DNA from: Piper betle
Lineage: Eukaryota; Streptophyta; Magnoliopsida; Piperales; Piperaceae
Length of the DNA: 64,000 nucleotides
Direction of reading: 5' to 3'
Assembly: GCA_033002965.1 (NCBI GenBank)
Contig: JAURVB010014137.1
Coordinates: 1-64,000 of the forward strand
This document shows positions 31,717 to 42,769 of this stretch, piece after piece. The position numbers and the translations under genes are program-made. The first letter of the stretch is position 1. Each line of letters starts with the position of its first letter. Under the pieces are notes generated by a model. That model was not told the origin of the DNA. It did no database searches and saw only the letters and a program-made list of their open reading frames with translations.

Positions 31717-34671
31717 TGTAACACCACAAATCCGGTCCACGTTCGTGAATCAAACCGGCATGTTACCGGCCCCGATTAGGTCGGCTAACCGAACCCAACT
31801 TGTGCGGATCTAATCTCGGTGTCTTAAGATGAAGATACGACTTGTCATGCATGGATAAATGCACAGAATCCTAACATGATACTACATGGATAACATACAA
31901 AATAATTCATACAATAATACGATTACGATCAAATCAATAAAAATTCTAATAAAAATGGACAAAGTCTCCCCTAAAAGTATAATTAGGGGCCACCCTGTTA
32001 AAATAATATATATAAATATATATACATGTATCAATAATTTCATTCGCACACAATCTTATATGTTGTAAACTCACTTTGAAGCTTGGGTCTCAACCCACAA
32101 CGCTTCCACTGCGCAATCTATTCATATTTCACATTCTATCATTATGTCTTAACATTTAATCATGTCATATCATGTTTCAACATTTCACATCATTCTCAAT
32201 ATAATAACATCATAACAAAAATATTAATTACTCTATCGACTAACATGCGTGCAAGCGATAATAGTGCTCCTCCGTCCAAGCTGGCTCCTCCAACTCGTGA
32301 TTATTACTTACATATAATATAAAAACATGTTAGTAACAAGTGTTACGGGTCCGAAAAATAAAATAACTATAACAAGCTGGCTATGAGAACAAACTCTCAT
32401 ATGAAAGAAAACATCATATACTCCTCATGAACACTCTGAAGGGCACCTACTGAGGAGCCATTGGGCTGTAGACCCGGTAGCATCGCGAACTGATTTATCT
32501 GTTGATGCCGATGCTCTCTCGGCATTTTTTTACTTCATTTTCTAGTCTCGAATCCTAAGCCCTTTCCTTACCTCCATATTTCTCCTGGCCTTGAGCACGA
32601 AGGTCGAGTACTCTCAGGCAGTCGCCTTTAGCACCCTTTAAACCACAAGTCTGGGCATGCGCTATACTAAATAATACCCATAAGCCTCCACGTTCTCCGG
32701 GTGTGAGGAACTCAAACATGGAGTTGTCAGGATCCCTCAGGAATGGAACAGTTAGCTGTACTAATCCAGAGCCCACTTTGACTGTCACCCCATCCACTCA
32801 TGGTACGTGCAGTCAGTTTCTCCATCTCTCGTCTCACTAAAAACTCGATAAAATTATATATATACGCCTGAGAAGGGATTTATATAATAGGCCTGAAGGC
32901 AACTTGTGGTGGATCTTGTTTTCAAAATCATCCTCGAGGGATCTCATCCTCGAGGGGTTATTAATTCGGAAAACTGTTCGATTAAATGGACCAAGTTAAG
33001 TGGGATCCAATAAAATGACACTTAACCCGTTCTGCAAATAATAAAATAAACATACAATAGAAGAGAATGTAAAACAGAGATGAGTCCTAAATGGACATGG
33101 TAGAAGCTCCAAGCGTGTCATCGCACCTAGGCGACGAGCTCCTACTCCTTACCTACACATCAAAACTAAATATTAACGCCCGCTAACTAAATGATGCATC
33201 AAACTCGTCATATAATCAACACACAACATAATAATCATCCATCACAATCAACAATAAAATAATCATAAATGTAAATAATCCTAACTCATCCTATTCATAC
33301 CAATTTTATTATATTTTTCTAACTTATGTCGTGATCCCTTATCATGCTCCGACTTGATCTACCTCATTAGAGCACTTACATTCATCCATTACCAATCAAA
33401 TCATGCATATCATTATTTCTTTCATGCTCGGACTTTTATCATGTCAATCAATCAATCCTATCATGTTGTGCTAACAATCATTAATTTTAAATAAACAAAT
33501 CAGAGGTAATTATACCTCTCGTCGTCGACAATCGGCGACTGCTAGGGTTTTGTCACGCATCTTGGAACTCGAATTTGGCGCTCATCGGTGTCCGAAGCTC
33601 AATCGGGTTCGACTGAATGAGCTCCGTGAAAGATTCGGTGAATTTTAGCGAATCCGATTTTTCGGCAAGTTCCGGCGGTTTTCCGGCGGCTTCAATGGTT
33701 TTCCAGTAGCTCTCCGGCGATTTTTCGGTGACAATCACCGACGGCATCTACTGACTGGATGGGAGTCATATTGGGTATCATTGAAAACGGCTCGGCGAGC
33801 CCGACACATCTACAATGTCGACGTGGCCAGTGGAGGTGGCGGCTTGCCGAAAAATGTCTAAAACAGAGCGGCGATGATGGGTGAGAGAAATCTGGCCGGC
33901 CTGGGCGGCGATAGGCTCCATTGCGGTCGGGGAGGGTCGTGGGTTGGTCGAAGACATCAAGGCGAGCACTCGATCGCGGCGGCAATGGTCGTTTGCAGCG
34001 CGATCGGCGACGGAAGCGTAACGCAAAGGCGCGGCTTCCTCGTGTCGCGACGTCCAGATGGTAGCCGAGCCTGGTCGGGGTGGCACGGCGATGCCATGGT
34101 GGGGCTAGGCGACGCCAATATGTGGCAGGGTGGCATCCACAACAGCGGTGATGACGCTGCACAAGGCGGCATCAGGGCAAGGTTTTGGGGAAGAAGGTGT
34201 TGGGAGGGAAGAAAAGGGCTAGTGGCAAACTTGTAAATATTACTTAGACTCATCTCCAGCTCGAGTCAAGAATAATAATTATGTCGCCATAAATCCTTAC
34301 AAAATTTCATAAAAATCGGGAAAAATCCCATAAAATCAAATAACCACCAAAACATCATAATGTTAAGCTCTAGAACTATCAACCCATCCAAACTGCCCGT
34401 AATGCGATAAATGGCCTAACACTAATTCTACGATCCACTATATATAAAAATAAAAAGTAACTGGCATACTCTTATATATTCTGATAACTCATTCTATTCT
34501 GTTGTGTTCATTATGTTATCATCATATACTTGCGTACGCATGACCCTCATAGCTCATACATATGACTGGCGTCAGCTCAGTACACGTGTTCTAAAACTAA
34601 CTCGACTAAAAATAACGGTCGAACTGACCGGTTCTAAATATAAAACCCTGACTCGAATCGTGGGTTTTACA
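31717..34671 (-). mobile_element. Solo LTR 1 (2,955 bp), nested in Copia-A
   Basis: On the plus strand it runs tgtaacacc...gggttttaca. It is flanked by attac (31,712-31,716) and atcac (34,672-34,676), a 5-bp target duplication with one mismatch. It interrupts Copia-A between the gag knuckle and the protease. No internal retrotransposon sequence is present, so it is a solo LTR of the same family as 26,074-28,828, in the opposite orientation. A GC-rich block at about 33,690-34,240 gives spurious frames. Confidence 0.88.
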
Positions 34672-34727
34672 ATCACACTCCGTTACATTTGCAGCAGCCT
34701 TTTCCTTCTCAGGTTTGCCTTTGTTTT

Positions 34728-35528
34728 TTAGCTTGGGACAATCTTTCTTCCAATGCCCTTTTTCTTGACCAAAGGCACATTCATCTTTACTTGGTCTGGA
34801 CTTTGACTTCGACTTCCCCTTCTTCCTTTGTTCTTACTCTGCGAGCGGCCTCTATCCACAATAAGAGCTTCTGCTTCTGCACTTGTATTTTCTTGCTTTT
34901 CTTTCTTCATTAATTCATAAACATACAAGGCAATAGTTACTTCACTGAGAGACACAACAACCTTCTCATGAAGTAGAGTAGTTTCAAGAAACTCAAATTC
35001 ATGAGGAAGTGATCCCAACAACATCAGAGCCAGATCTTCATATTCAAAAGTCACATCCATATTTGTCAAATCAGTTACCAGCTGATTGAAGCTAGTAATA
35101 TGATCATTCAAAGAGGTACGAGGAATATAATTAAATCAAAACAATCTCTTTTTCATATAGATCTTGTTCTGATTGCTTTTCGTCAAGAATTTCTCCTCCA
35201 TTGCCTTCCACAATATACTTGCAGAAGTTTCTTTAGAAAATGCTTACCTCTGCTCTCTAGAAAGACACGTTCGAATGGTACTACATGCCAATCTATTTAT
35301 TGTCTTCCATTCTTTCTCCTCAACATCATCTAGTTTCTCTTCTTCAATGGTAATGTCTAGACCCTGTTGAAAGAGGGCATCTAGAACCTCACTTTGCCAC
35401 ACACCGAAATAACCGATACCATCAAAAATCTCTACTGCAAATCTTACATTTGTCACAACAGTTCTTGCCAAAATTGAAGATGAAGAAGTTGTTAACTTTG
35501 ATGTGGATTCTTTTGTGTTGTCTGTCAT
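34728..35528 (-). pseudogene. Copia-A gag remnant
   Basis: Two frame pieces: 35,528-35,244 (TDNTKESTSKL..., with WQSEVLDALFQQGL and EEKEWKTINRLACSTIR) and 35,111-34,728 (VTDLTNMDVTFEYEDLALML, LLGSLPHEFEFLETTLLH). They match the copia gag (UBN2-type) fold. A knuckle-like CAFGQEKGHWKKDC follows, with the second Cys of CX2C-X4-H-X4-C absent. Confidence 0.8.
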
Positions 35529-35565
35529 TTCTGCTACAAATTCTATTTAATAGTTATTGATGTGG

Positions 35566-35840
35566 AATGCCAACTAGCCCAAGAAAATTTTTACTGATGT
35601 GGAAGATCAGCGTAAGCTGCAACCATAGAGCATACTAAAATAAACATGGAGCTTGAAATGCCAACTAGCCCAAAGGAAAATTTTTTCTGATGTGGAAGAT
35701 TAGCGTAAGCTGCAACCACAAAGCATACTAAAATAAACCTGGAGCTTAGAATGCCAACTGGTCTAAGGAAAATTTTTTCTGATGTGGAAGATCAGCATAA
35801 GTCGCAACCACAGAGCATACTAAAATAAACTTTGCTCTGA
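35566..35840 (-). repeat. Tandem repeat in the Copia-A 5' leader, about 92-bp unit x3
   Basis: Units start at 35,566, 35,657 and 35,750. Each contains aatgccaact, tctgatgtggaagat(c/t)agc and gcatactaaaataaac. They lie between the primer binding site and gag. The third unit runs into the primer binding site. Confidence 0.88.
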
Positions 35841-35845
35841 TGTCA
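35834..35845 (-). other. Copia-A primer binding site
   Basis: On the minus strand the sequence is tgacatcagagc, two bases off the standard initiator-Met site tggtatcagagc, just inside the LTR that starts at 35,848. It fixes this LTR as the 5' LTR of a minus-strand element. Confidence 0.8.
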
Positions 35846-35847
35846 AT

Positions 35848-36296
35848 TGTTTTGTACAGCGGGGTAAATGTCCACTAAAGATAACTAGTTCATTTTGAGG
35901 ACTATTATTTAATTGACTACCATGAAAACAATTGTACTAAAAAATCACCCCAAGAGCCAAGATAAAATTCCCAAGAAAGTGTGGTGGGACACTAATCCAC
36001 TTAAAAACCAACTCCTAAACAGAATTTTATCAAGACAAGTAATTTTAATTGCACAATAATTAACAATAACTATACGCAACAATAACTATTAAATAGACAT
36101 AAAAAAGAACACTAAAATTTAACGAGGCTTACGTCCTTCGACACTACAAAAATAACATTTCAATAATTAAAGAAATATTACAAAAGAGAAAAAAGACCAA
36201 ATTGCTAATAGAAGAAAAGAAAGGGTTTTGGGATGGGTTAAATCAAAGGGGGAGGAGTCCCTTTTATAGGGAGAGGACTCCTCAATATCCCCAACA
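35848..36296 (-). mobile_element. Copia-A 5' LTR
   Basis: On the minus strand it begins tgttggggatattgagg and ends acaaaaca next to the primer binding site. It matches the truncated LTR at 25,778-26,073. A cttttataggg (minus ccctataaaag) at about 36,261-36,271 is a plausible TATA region. The outer border is taken at the TGTTGGGG start. No convincing target duplication joins 36,297 to 25,777. Sequence to 36,505 (gatgtgggattttgtc and on) is unassigned. Confidence 0.75.
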
Positions 36297-36505
36297 ATCA
36301 TGATGTGGGATTTTGTCATATAATAATAATAAGTAGGCACCTCACAATGTCTCAAATATTCGAGTTCAAGATCGTTGACATATTATACAGATTGGCTTTG
36401 TTTTCTCTACTAGAGGAGACTAATCATAGGGTGAATGGAAAATATATACGTTAATAAATATCTAAATAATCTTCTAGGAGGAAGTCCATACCTAACCGTC
36501 CTAGT

Positions 36506-39501
36506 TGTAACACCCCAAATCTGGTTCACGCTCGTGAACCGAACCGGCATGTTACAGGCCCCGGTTAGGTCGGCTAACCCGAACCTAACTCATGCGGATC
36601 CAATCTCGGCGTCTTAAGATGAAGATACGATCCGTCATGAAGATCCAACTTTCTATATGCATGTGTGAATGCATAAAACCCTAACAGGATACTACATGGA
36701 TGACATGCAACCAATTTTCACACCATCACAATTACGAGCAAAATCGATGAAAATTCTGAAGTAAAACTGACAGAGTCTCTCATAAAAGTGCAATTATGGG
36801 CCCACCCTGTCAAAATAATGTATATATAAATATATCGGCATGCATTAACAATCACACAGAATCTCATTTATAACGTATTCATTCTGAAACTTGGGTCTCA
36901 ACCCACTAAGCTTCCGCTGCGCAACTCTAATCATATTTTGCATTCTGTTATCGTGTCTTAGCATTCCATTCACATCATATCATCATGCTCAAACATTTAA
37001 TCATAGCATGTGTATAAAATAACATCATAACAAAACATTAAACATTCAATCACCCAATGTGTGTGTGCAGAAGACCTTATTGCTCCTCCGTCCTGGCCGG
37101 CCCATCCATCTCGTGCTTATCACCTACATATATATAAGAAAAACGTCAGTAACAAGCGTTACTGGTCCGAAAAGAAAATAACTATAGCAAACTGGCTATG
37201 AGAGCAAACTCTCATATGAAAGAAATCATCATATACTCCACGTGAACACTCTGAAGGGCACTACTGAGGAGCCACTGGGCTGCAGACCCGGTAGCATCCC
37301 GAACTTACTGCTCTGCTGCTGGTACTGTGCTACTCTCAGCACTTCTTTTTCAGTACTTCTCGTGAAACTTTATCCTAAGCCCTCTCCTTACCTCCATATT
37401 TCTCCTGGCCTTGAGCACGAAGGCCGAGTACTCTCAGGCAGTCGCCTTTAGTACCCTTTGAACCACAAGTCCGGACATGCGCTGTACTAAACAGTACCCG
37501 TAAACCTCCACGTTCTCCGGGTGTGAGGAACTCAAACGCGGAGTTGTCAGGATCCCTCGGGAATGGAACAGTCCGCTGGCACTAATCCAGAGCCCGCTTT
37601 GACTGTCACGGCATCCTCTGCATGGTACGTGCAGTCGATTTCTCCATCTCTCGTCTCACTGAAAATGCGAAAACTACATATATATAGGGCTGGGTAGGGA
37701 TTCATATAATAGGCCTGAAGGCAACTTGTGGTGGATCTTGTTTTCGAAATCAACCTCGAGGGATCTCATCCTCGAGGGGTTATTAATCCGGAAAATGTTC
37801 GGTTAAATGGCCCGAGTTAAGTGGGATCCGATAAAACGCCACTTAACCCGTCCTGCAGACAATAAATCAAACATACAATAGACAAGATCATAAAAATCAG
37901 AGAGAAGTCCTAACGGACCTAGTAGAAGCTCCAACGTGTCATCGCGCCTAGGCGGCGAGCTCCTACTTCGTACCTACACATCAAAACTAAATACTAACGC
38001 CCGCTAACTAAATGATGCATCAAACACAATGAACATCAATCACAATTCAATCATCAACATCCAGCAACAGTTAAATAATCATAAATTTAAATAATTCTAA
38101 CTCATCCTAGTCATACCAATTTTATTGTATTTTTCAAAGTTACGTCCTGATCACTTATCTTGCTGAGACTCCTACCTCATTAGATCGCTGAACCTTTGTT
38201 CACACTTAATCTCATCATGTAACTTATCATTTCATCCCTAATTAGTCATTAATCACATCATGTAACTTATCACTATCAATCACATCAATAAATCAACCCT
38301 AGCATGCTGTGCTAACAATCATCAGACTTTAACTTATAAATTCAGAGGTAATTATACCTCATGTCGTCGGCAATCGGCGACGGCTAGGGTTCCGTAGCAC
38401 GTCTCGAAGCTCAAATTCGGCGCTCATCGGCGTTCGAAGCTCGATCGGGCTCGACTGGGTGAGCCCCGCGGAAGATCCGGTGAATTCCAGTGAATTCTGG
38501 AAATTCCGGTTTTCCGGCAGCTGCTGGCGGTTTTCCAGCGGCTTCCGGTGGTTTTCCGGCGATAATCGCCGGCGGCGTCTACTGGTCGGAAAGGGGTCGT
38601 GTTGGGTACCCTTGGAACCGGCTTGGCGAGCCCGACTCATCTACGAGGTCGACGCGGCCAATGGAGGTGGCGGCTCACCGAAAATGGCTAAAACAGGGCC
38701 GGCGGCGATGGGTCGCTAGATCCGGCCGGCCAGGGTGGCGATGGCCTCCGCTCCGGTCGGGGAAGGCCGCTAGGGGGTCGAAGACGTCGAGGCGACTACT
38801 CGATCGAGGAGGCGATGGTCGCCGGCGGCGGAATCGGTGACACGACCGAAATGTGCCGCGACGCTAGGCGAGGCGATTCCGGCGTCGCGGCGGCCTGGCA
38901 GCGGCAGGGGCTGGTCGGGGTGGCACGGCGACGCCGTGGCGGGGCTAGGCAGGGTCGATCGGCGACCGGGCGGCAGTGCAGCGGCGGCGGCGACGCACAG
39001 TGGCGGCGTCGGGGTTTGGTTTGGGGAAGAAAGAAAGGCGCGGGGTGTGTGGTGGCAAGGTCGTAAATATTACTTGACTCGTCTCCGACTCGAGTCAAAA
39101 TAATATTTAAGTCGTAAAAAAATTCCAAAAAAATTTGGGAAAAATCCCATAAAATCAAACAACACCAAAAATCATAATGATATGCTCTAGAACTATCAAC
39201 CCACCCAAAAAGCCCGTAACGCGTCCTAACGCGGTAAACAGCCTAAAACTAATTCTACGATCCACTATATATAAAAATAAAAAAATCACTGGCATACTCT
39301 CATATATTCTGATAACTCATTCTGTTCTGCTGTGTTCATGACGTTATCATCATATACTTGGGTACACATGACCCTCATAGCTCATACACGCGACCGGCGT
39401 CGGCTCGGTACACGTGTCCTGAAACTGACTCAACTCGAAAAATAACGGTCGACCCGACCGGTTCTGAATATAAAACCCTAACTCGAATTGTGGGTTTTAC
39501 A
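36506..39501 (-). mobile_element. Solo LTR 2 (2,996 bp) with perfect target duplication
   Basis: On the plus strand it runs tgtaacacccc...gggttttaca, flanked on both sides by ctagt (36,501-36,505 and 39,502-39,506). It aligns from end to end with solo LTR 1 and, reversed, with the LTR at 26,074. There is no internal domain. A GC-rich block (about 38,360-39,060) carries long but meaningless frames on both strands. The exact target duplication suggests it inserted later than solo LTR 1, whose duplication has a mismatch. Confidence 0.92.
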
Positions 39502-39506
39502 CTAGT

Positions 39507-40330
39507 ACTATGAGCCAAATTGGACTTGGACTCGATAAACATTCATGAACCTCTCTTCCTTTAAAAGATAGCTGAAGAAGTAAAGTTTTTTCAAAACTTA
39601 TATACGAGTTAATTATTGGTCTCTCTTATAACTATTGTGTGATTAACCAAATAATTCTCCCCTTCATAGGCCTCTCAGATCATCAAATAATCATTCCCTC
39701 AAATATTTTAGGCCCACATGTTATAACAAAGTTTTGGAAGATTCTAATTTGGGACATTCGGTCGAGTTATCGTGAGGCCCCTACACATATCAAACTAACT
39801 AAGTTATTTCCAAATAAGTTAAGAAGGAAAATTTTTTAAAAGCCTATATATACAAGTCAATGACTTATCTTCTAATTGATATGAGATTAACCCAATAATT
39901 TTCCCCCTTCACACATATAAGGCTACCTAAATCACCTTCACCTCACACATAAAGGCCCTACATATTAGGGCAAGTTTTCAAGAGAAATCAATTTAGGGTG
40001 TCTAGTCAAGTTACCATGAGGTCTCATCACAAATCATCCTCTGCCTAAATAAAGCATATCAACAAGGTTTTAAGAGACTCCAATTTAAATATTATATTGT
40101 GAGGCTATCAAATTGTACCCAATAAGTCTTCATGGGTCTCTTTTACTTAAAAAGCTATTTGAAGAAATATGATTTTTCCAAAACCTATATACAAGTCATT
40201 CGCTTCCTCGTAACTGCTTTGAGACTAACTCAACACCTACATGACTTAAAATCAATAATACACTCAACTCAATTCAATAAAATAAACAATACAATATATC
40301 TATCTTCTTGGGACCCATAATTTTCCATCT
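39507..40330. repeat. Degenerate tandem repeat, about 260-330-bp period, about 3 copies
   Basis: Three related blocks begin near 39,567, 39,825 and 40,150. Each has a run of aa(g/a)(a/t)tttttt followed by cttatata/cctatatacaagt(c/t)a and then a (g/t)agatTAAC-like word. Copies are badly diverged and spacing is uneven. They may derive from an old LTR or other promoter-bearing repeat. No gene. Confidence 0.4.
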
Positions 40331-41528
40331 TTTCGAACTCGGATAAGACCCAATCTCATATTGATTTGATGATAGAATCAAAGGTGTCTGGTCTATCCTC
40401 ATTGGGTAGGCGGCACTAAACATGCCCAGCTAAACTAAGTTTTATTCAAAGCTTCTAGATCATTGGTGGGCAGTTAATTAGCACGGCCGATCGAGGACAA
40501 TATCACACAAAGCTTGTAAGATCATATATCTAATTCAGATTCTCCGTGATTCACATTTGTTTATATATTTTTGATATGTAAATCCATTTCATACATATGT
40601 TCGTCATATCAATCGGTTCAAGCTTCAAAAAGCTCAGAATATGACAGGTTTCACTGCAGCTCCGAACATTGCACTTTGCTGGAATTTGGATTACAGCTGA
40701 GACCTAAATATCTTGCAGCATGAGCTTAACAACCAATATGTTAAAAAAATTATATATTGATTCAAAGACAAACAGATCTCAAAGAACACGCGTCCCTATG
40801 AATTGCCCATGAAGATGATCACCATTTAGTTTCTGGGTTATCTTATCTCTATATTACCTGCTATAGAATGTGAACCATCCAGCGCATAAGCCAATACCCC
40901 ATTGTTTAATCCCAATCCTTAATGGAATGACTAAAAGAGTGGGCATCATACAGCTGTTGAGCTTAGAATGGTGAACATAGAGCTTTCATCAGACATCACC
41001 CACCCACTTAATACTGCTCATCTCAATATTATAAGCTTAACCTCCTTGTTTTCATCCAACAAAATCGATCATGTGTCCTCAGAAGACCATCTTTTATGTC
41101 CTTGGTAGATTGAAGGAGAATGGTCTGGATACCACACATCACACATAATCAATCACTGCCCAATATAATAATCATCCTACTTAATTATTCAGCAGACAGG
41201 AAATGCTGCTTAACAACACGGCATGTACTGATTAGCATTGTTCATTTTGTACGATCGTATATTATATGTAGATTACAAGTGTTTGCACTGTGTATTATTT
41301 TATTTCAGCAAGTAAAGAAACTGGGTCCAAAGCCTTGTTACGTGAGTGTTTTGGTGGTGGACGAGGGATCTTGTGAGATCAGGCTTATGGCATTTGGACG
41401 ATTTCATGAGATTGATATGGGTATGGGCCATTGGGCACAAAAAGAGATAAGAGGTGGTTTGATGGGGACCTGGAATTGATGGATAGGGAGATGGGTATAT
41501 ATGTGTCCCTAGCAAACTTGATGAAATC
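40331..41528. other. Upstream region of the MYB gene
   Basis: No other gene was recognised. gtatatatgtg at about 41,491-41,501 is a possible TATA-like element but lies only about 30 nt before the first ATG of the MYB frame, which would leave almost no leader. A short out-of-frame ATG at 41,520 overlaps the MYB start. Confidence 0.35.
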
Positions 41529-42769
41529 ATGTCTCACCAAGGGGAGACCCAGATAGCCAGTGTGTTGGGTGTGATCAATATGATGGCTGGTTCATTGGGA
41601 TGGGGAGGAGAGGAGGGGTGGAGGAAGGGCCCATGGACTGGTGAAGAGGATAAGCTGCTCACTGAGTATGTTAGAGTGCATGGTGAAGGAAGATGGAACT
41701 CGGTTGCTAGGCTTGCAGGTAATATATATATTGTTTCCACTACTGATCCTTGGGAAATACAAGTGTGCTACTTAATTTGGATAGCTAAGATTAACGTTCC
41801 AAGATTGTTGATAATATGGTTAGTACTGGTAGATTTATCTTTATGAATGGTGTTCATATTTGTGCTGTTTAGGATTGAAAAGGAATGGTAAGAGTTGCAG
41901 GCTAAGGTGGGTGAACTATCTGAGGCCAGACCTCAAAAGAGGGCAGATTACTCCTCATGAAGAAAGCCTAATTGTGGAACTACATGCTAAGTGGGGAAAC
42001 AGGTGAGCATCTTTATACTCTTTACGCATCCATTAAACAATGATATATTATGCAAGATAGGACTTAGTGTTAGAAAATGTATGACAAGTAACTATATATT
42101 ATATACACACCGTGTGCAAGTCAATATGTATGCTTTTCTGGCTTCGCATTCACAGAGTATCAACACCTAATTTGCAGGTGGTCAACAATAGCAAGAAGCT
42201 TGCCGGGGAGGACAGACAACGAGATCAAGAACTACTGGAGGACCCATTTCAAGAAGAGTGGGAAATCCTCCCAGAATAGTGACAAGGCCAAGTCTAGAAT
42301 TCTCAAGAGGCAGCAGCAGAAAAAGCTTCTAATGCAGCAGCAACTACAACAACGCCAACAACAAGAACAACAATTTCAAATAGACCATATTCAAGACCAA
42401 GGTGATCTTCAATGTTTTCAAACACTGATTAAGGCAATGGGGAGCGACATTAGCAGCCAACTGCAAGATCAAGAAGTTGGAGATCATCATAACCATGGAG
42501 TAGTTTCAATCCCTCACCATGAGTACTATAGACCAGAAATGGCCTTCAATTTGATCAACCCCATGCTCAATGGTACCAACACTAGTCAGGATCAATGTTG
42601 CTTGTCACCCATCTATCAAGGTGGAATATGTGGAGTTGCTGATCATGGGTTGGCCGAGGAAGGGATATGGGGAAGCTTATGGAACTTGGATGATGGTAAC
42701 AATTGTGGGAGTATGATCAGCAAGGGTGCCATACAGATTGCAAACTTTTATCCAGAGTATATAATATGA
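41529..42769 (+). CDS. R2R3-MYB transcription factor, 3 exons
   Basis: Exons 41,529-41,718, 41,873-42,002 and 42,178-42,769 join to about 303 residues. The 130-nt middle exon and both intron positions are the standard R2R3-MYB pattern. R2 has [30 protein letters not shown] and [12 protein letters not shown] with three spaced Trp. R3 has [32 protein letters not shown] and [11 protein letters not shown] with Ile in place of the first Trp, as usual. It should bind DNA in the nucleus. The C-terminus has a Gln-rich stretch (about residues 138-160) and an acidic tail with [11 protein letters not shown], a possible activation motif. The first Met is used; Met at 41,580 or 41,583 would also keep the whole MYB domain. 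Subgroup is uncertain; GEGRWN and HAKWGNRWS recall groups active in hormone and stress responses. No lesion seen. Confidence 0.92.

Larger units (their letters stand above)
29000..35847 (-). mobile_element. Copia-A internal region: gag, protease, integrase, reverse transcriptase, truncated RNase H (decayed)
   Basis: Reading right to left: gag (35,528 to about 34,730, two frames) ends in a knuckle-like GHWKKDC. After the nested solo LTR come a protease-like LDSTCSHHMT and the pre-integrase segment (31,516-31,319). The integrase core (30,941-30,453) has IDNGGEF and TPQQNGVAEQMN. Reverse transcriptase (about 30,060-29,243) has FLHEELEEEIYMSQPDGF, KSLYGLKQS and YVDG where the active site should read YVDD. 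RNase H stops after GYCDSDYA near 29,005. Many stops and frame changes make it non-functional. The domain order gag-PR-IN-RT-RH defines Ty1/copia. It is interrupted at 31,717-34,671. Confidence 0.9.

Noticed and set aside
33692..34253. Long frames on both strands in a GC-rich block
   Set aside because: They lie inside solo LTR 1, and the matching blocks in the other LTR copies have different frames, so they are not a gene.
36297..36380. Extension of the Copia-A LTR to position 36,380
   Set aside because: A TG...CA border could also be placed there, but TGTTGGGGATATT at 36,296 is the more typical LTR start, and the left LTR cannot test it because it is truncated.
38359..39158. Overlapping Gly/Arg/Pro-rich frames
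   Set aside because: Same GC-rich segment of solo LTR 2; compositional artefact.
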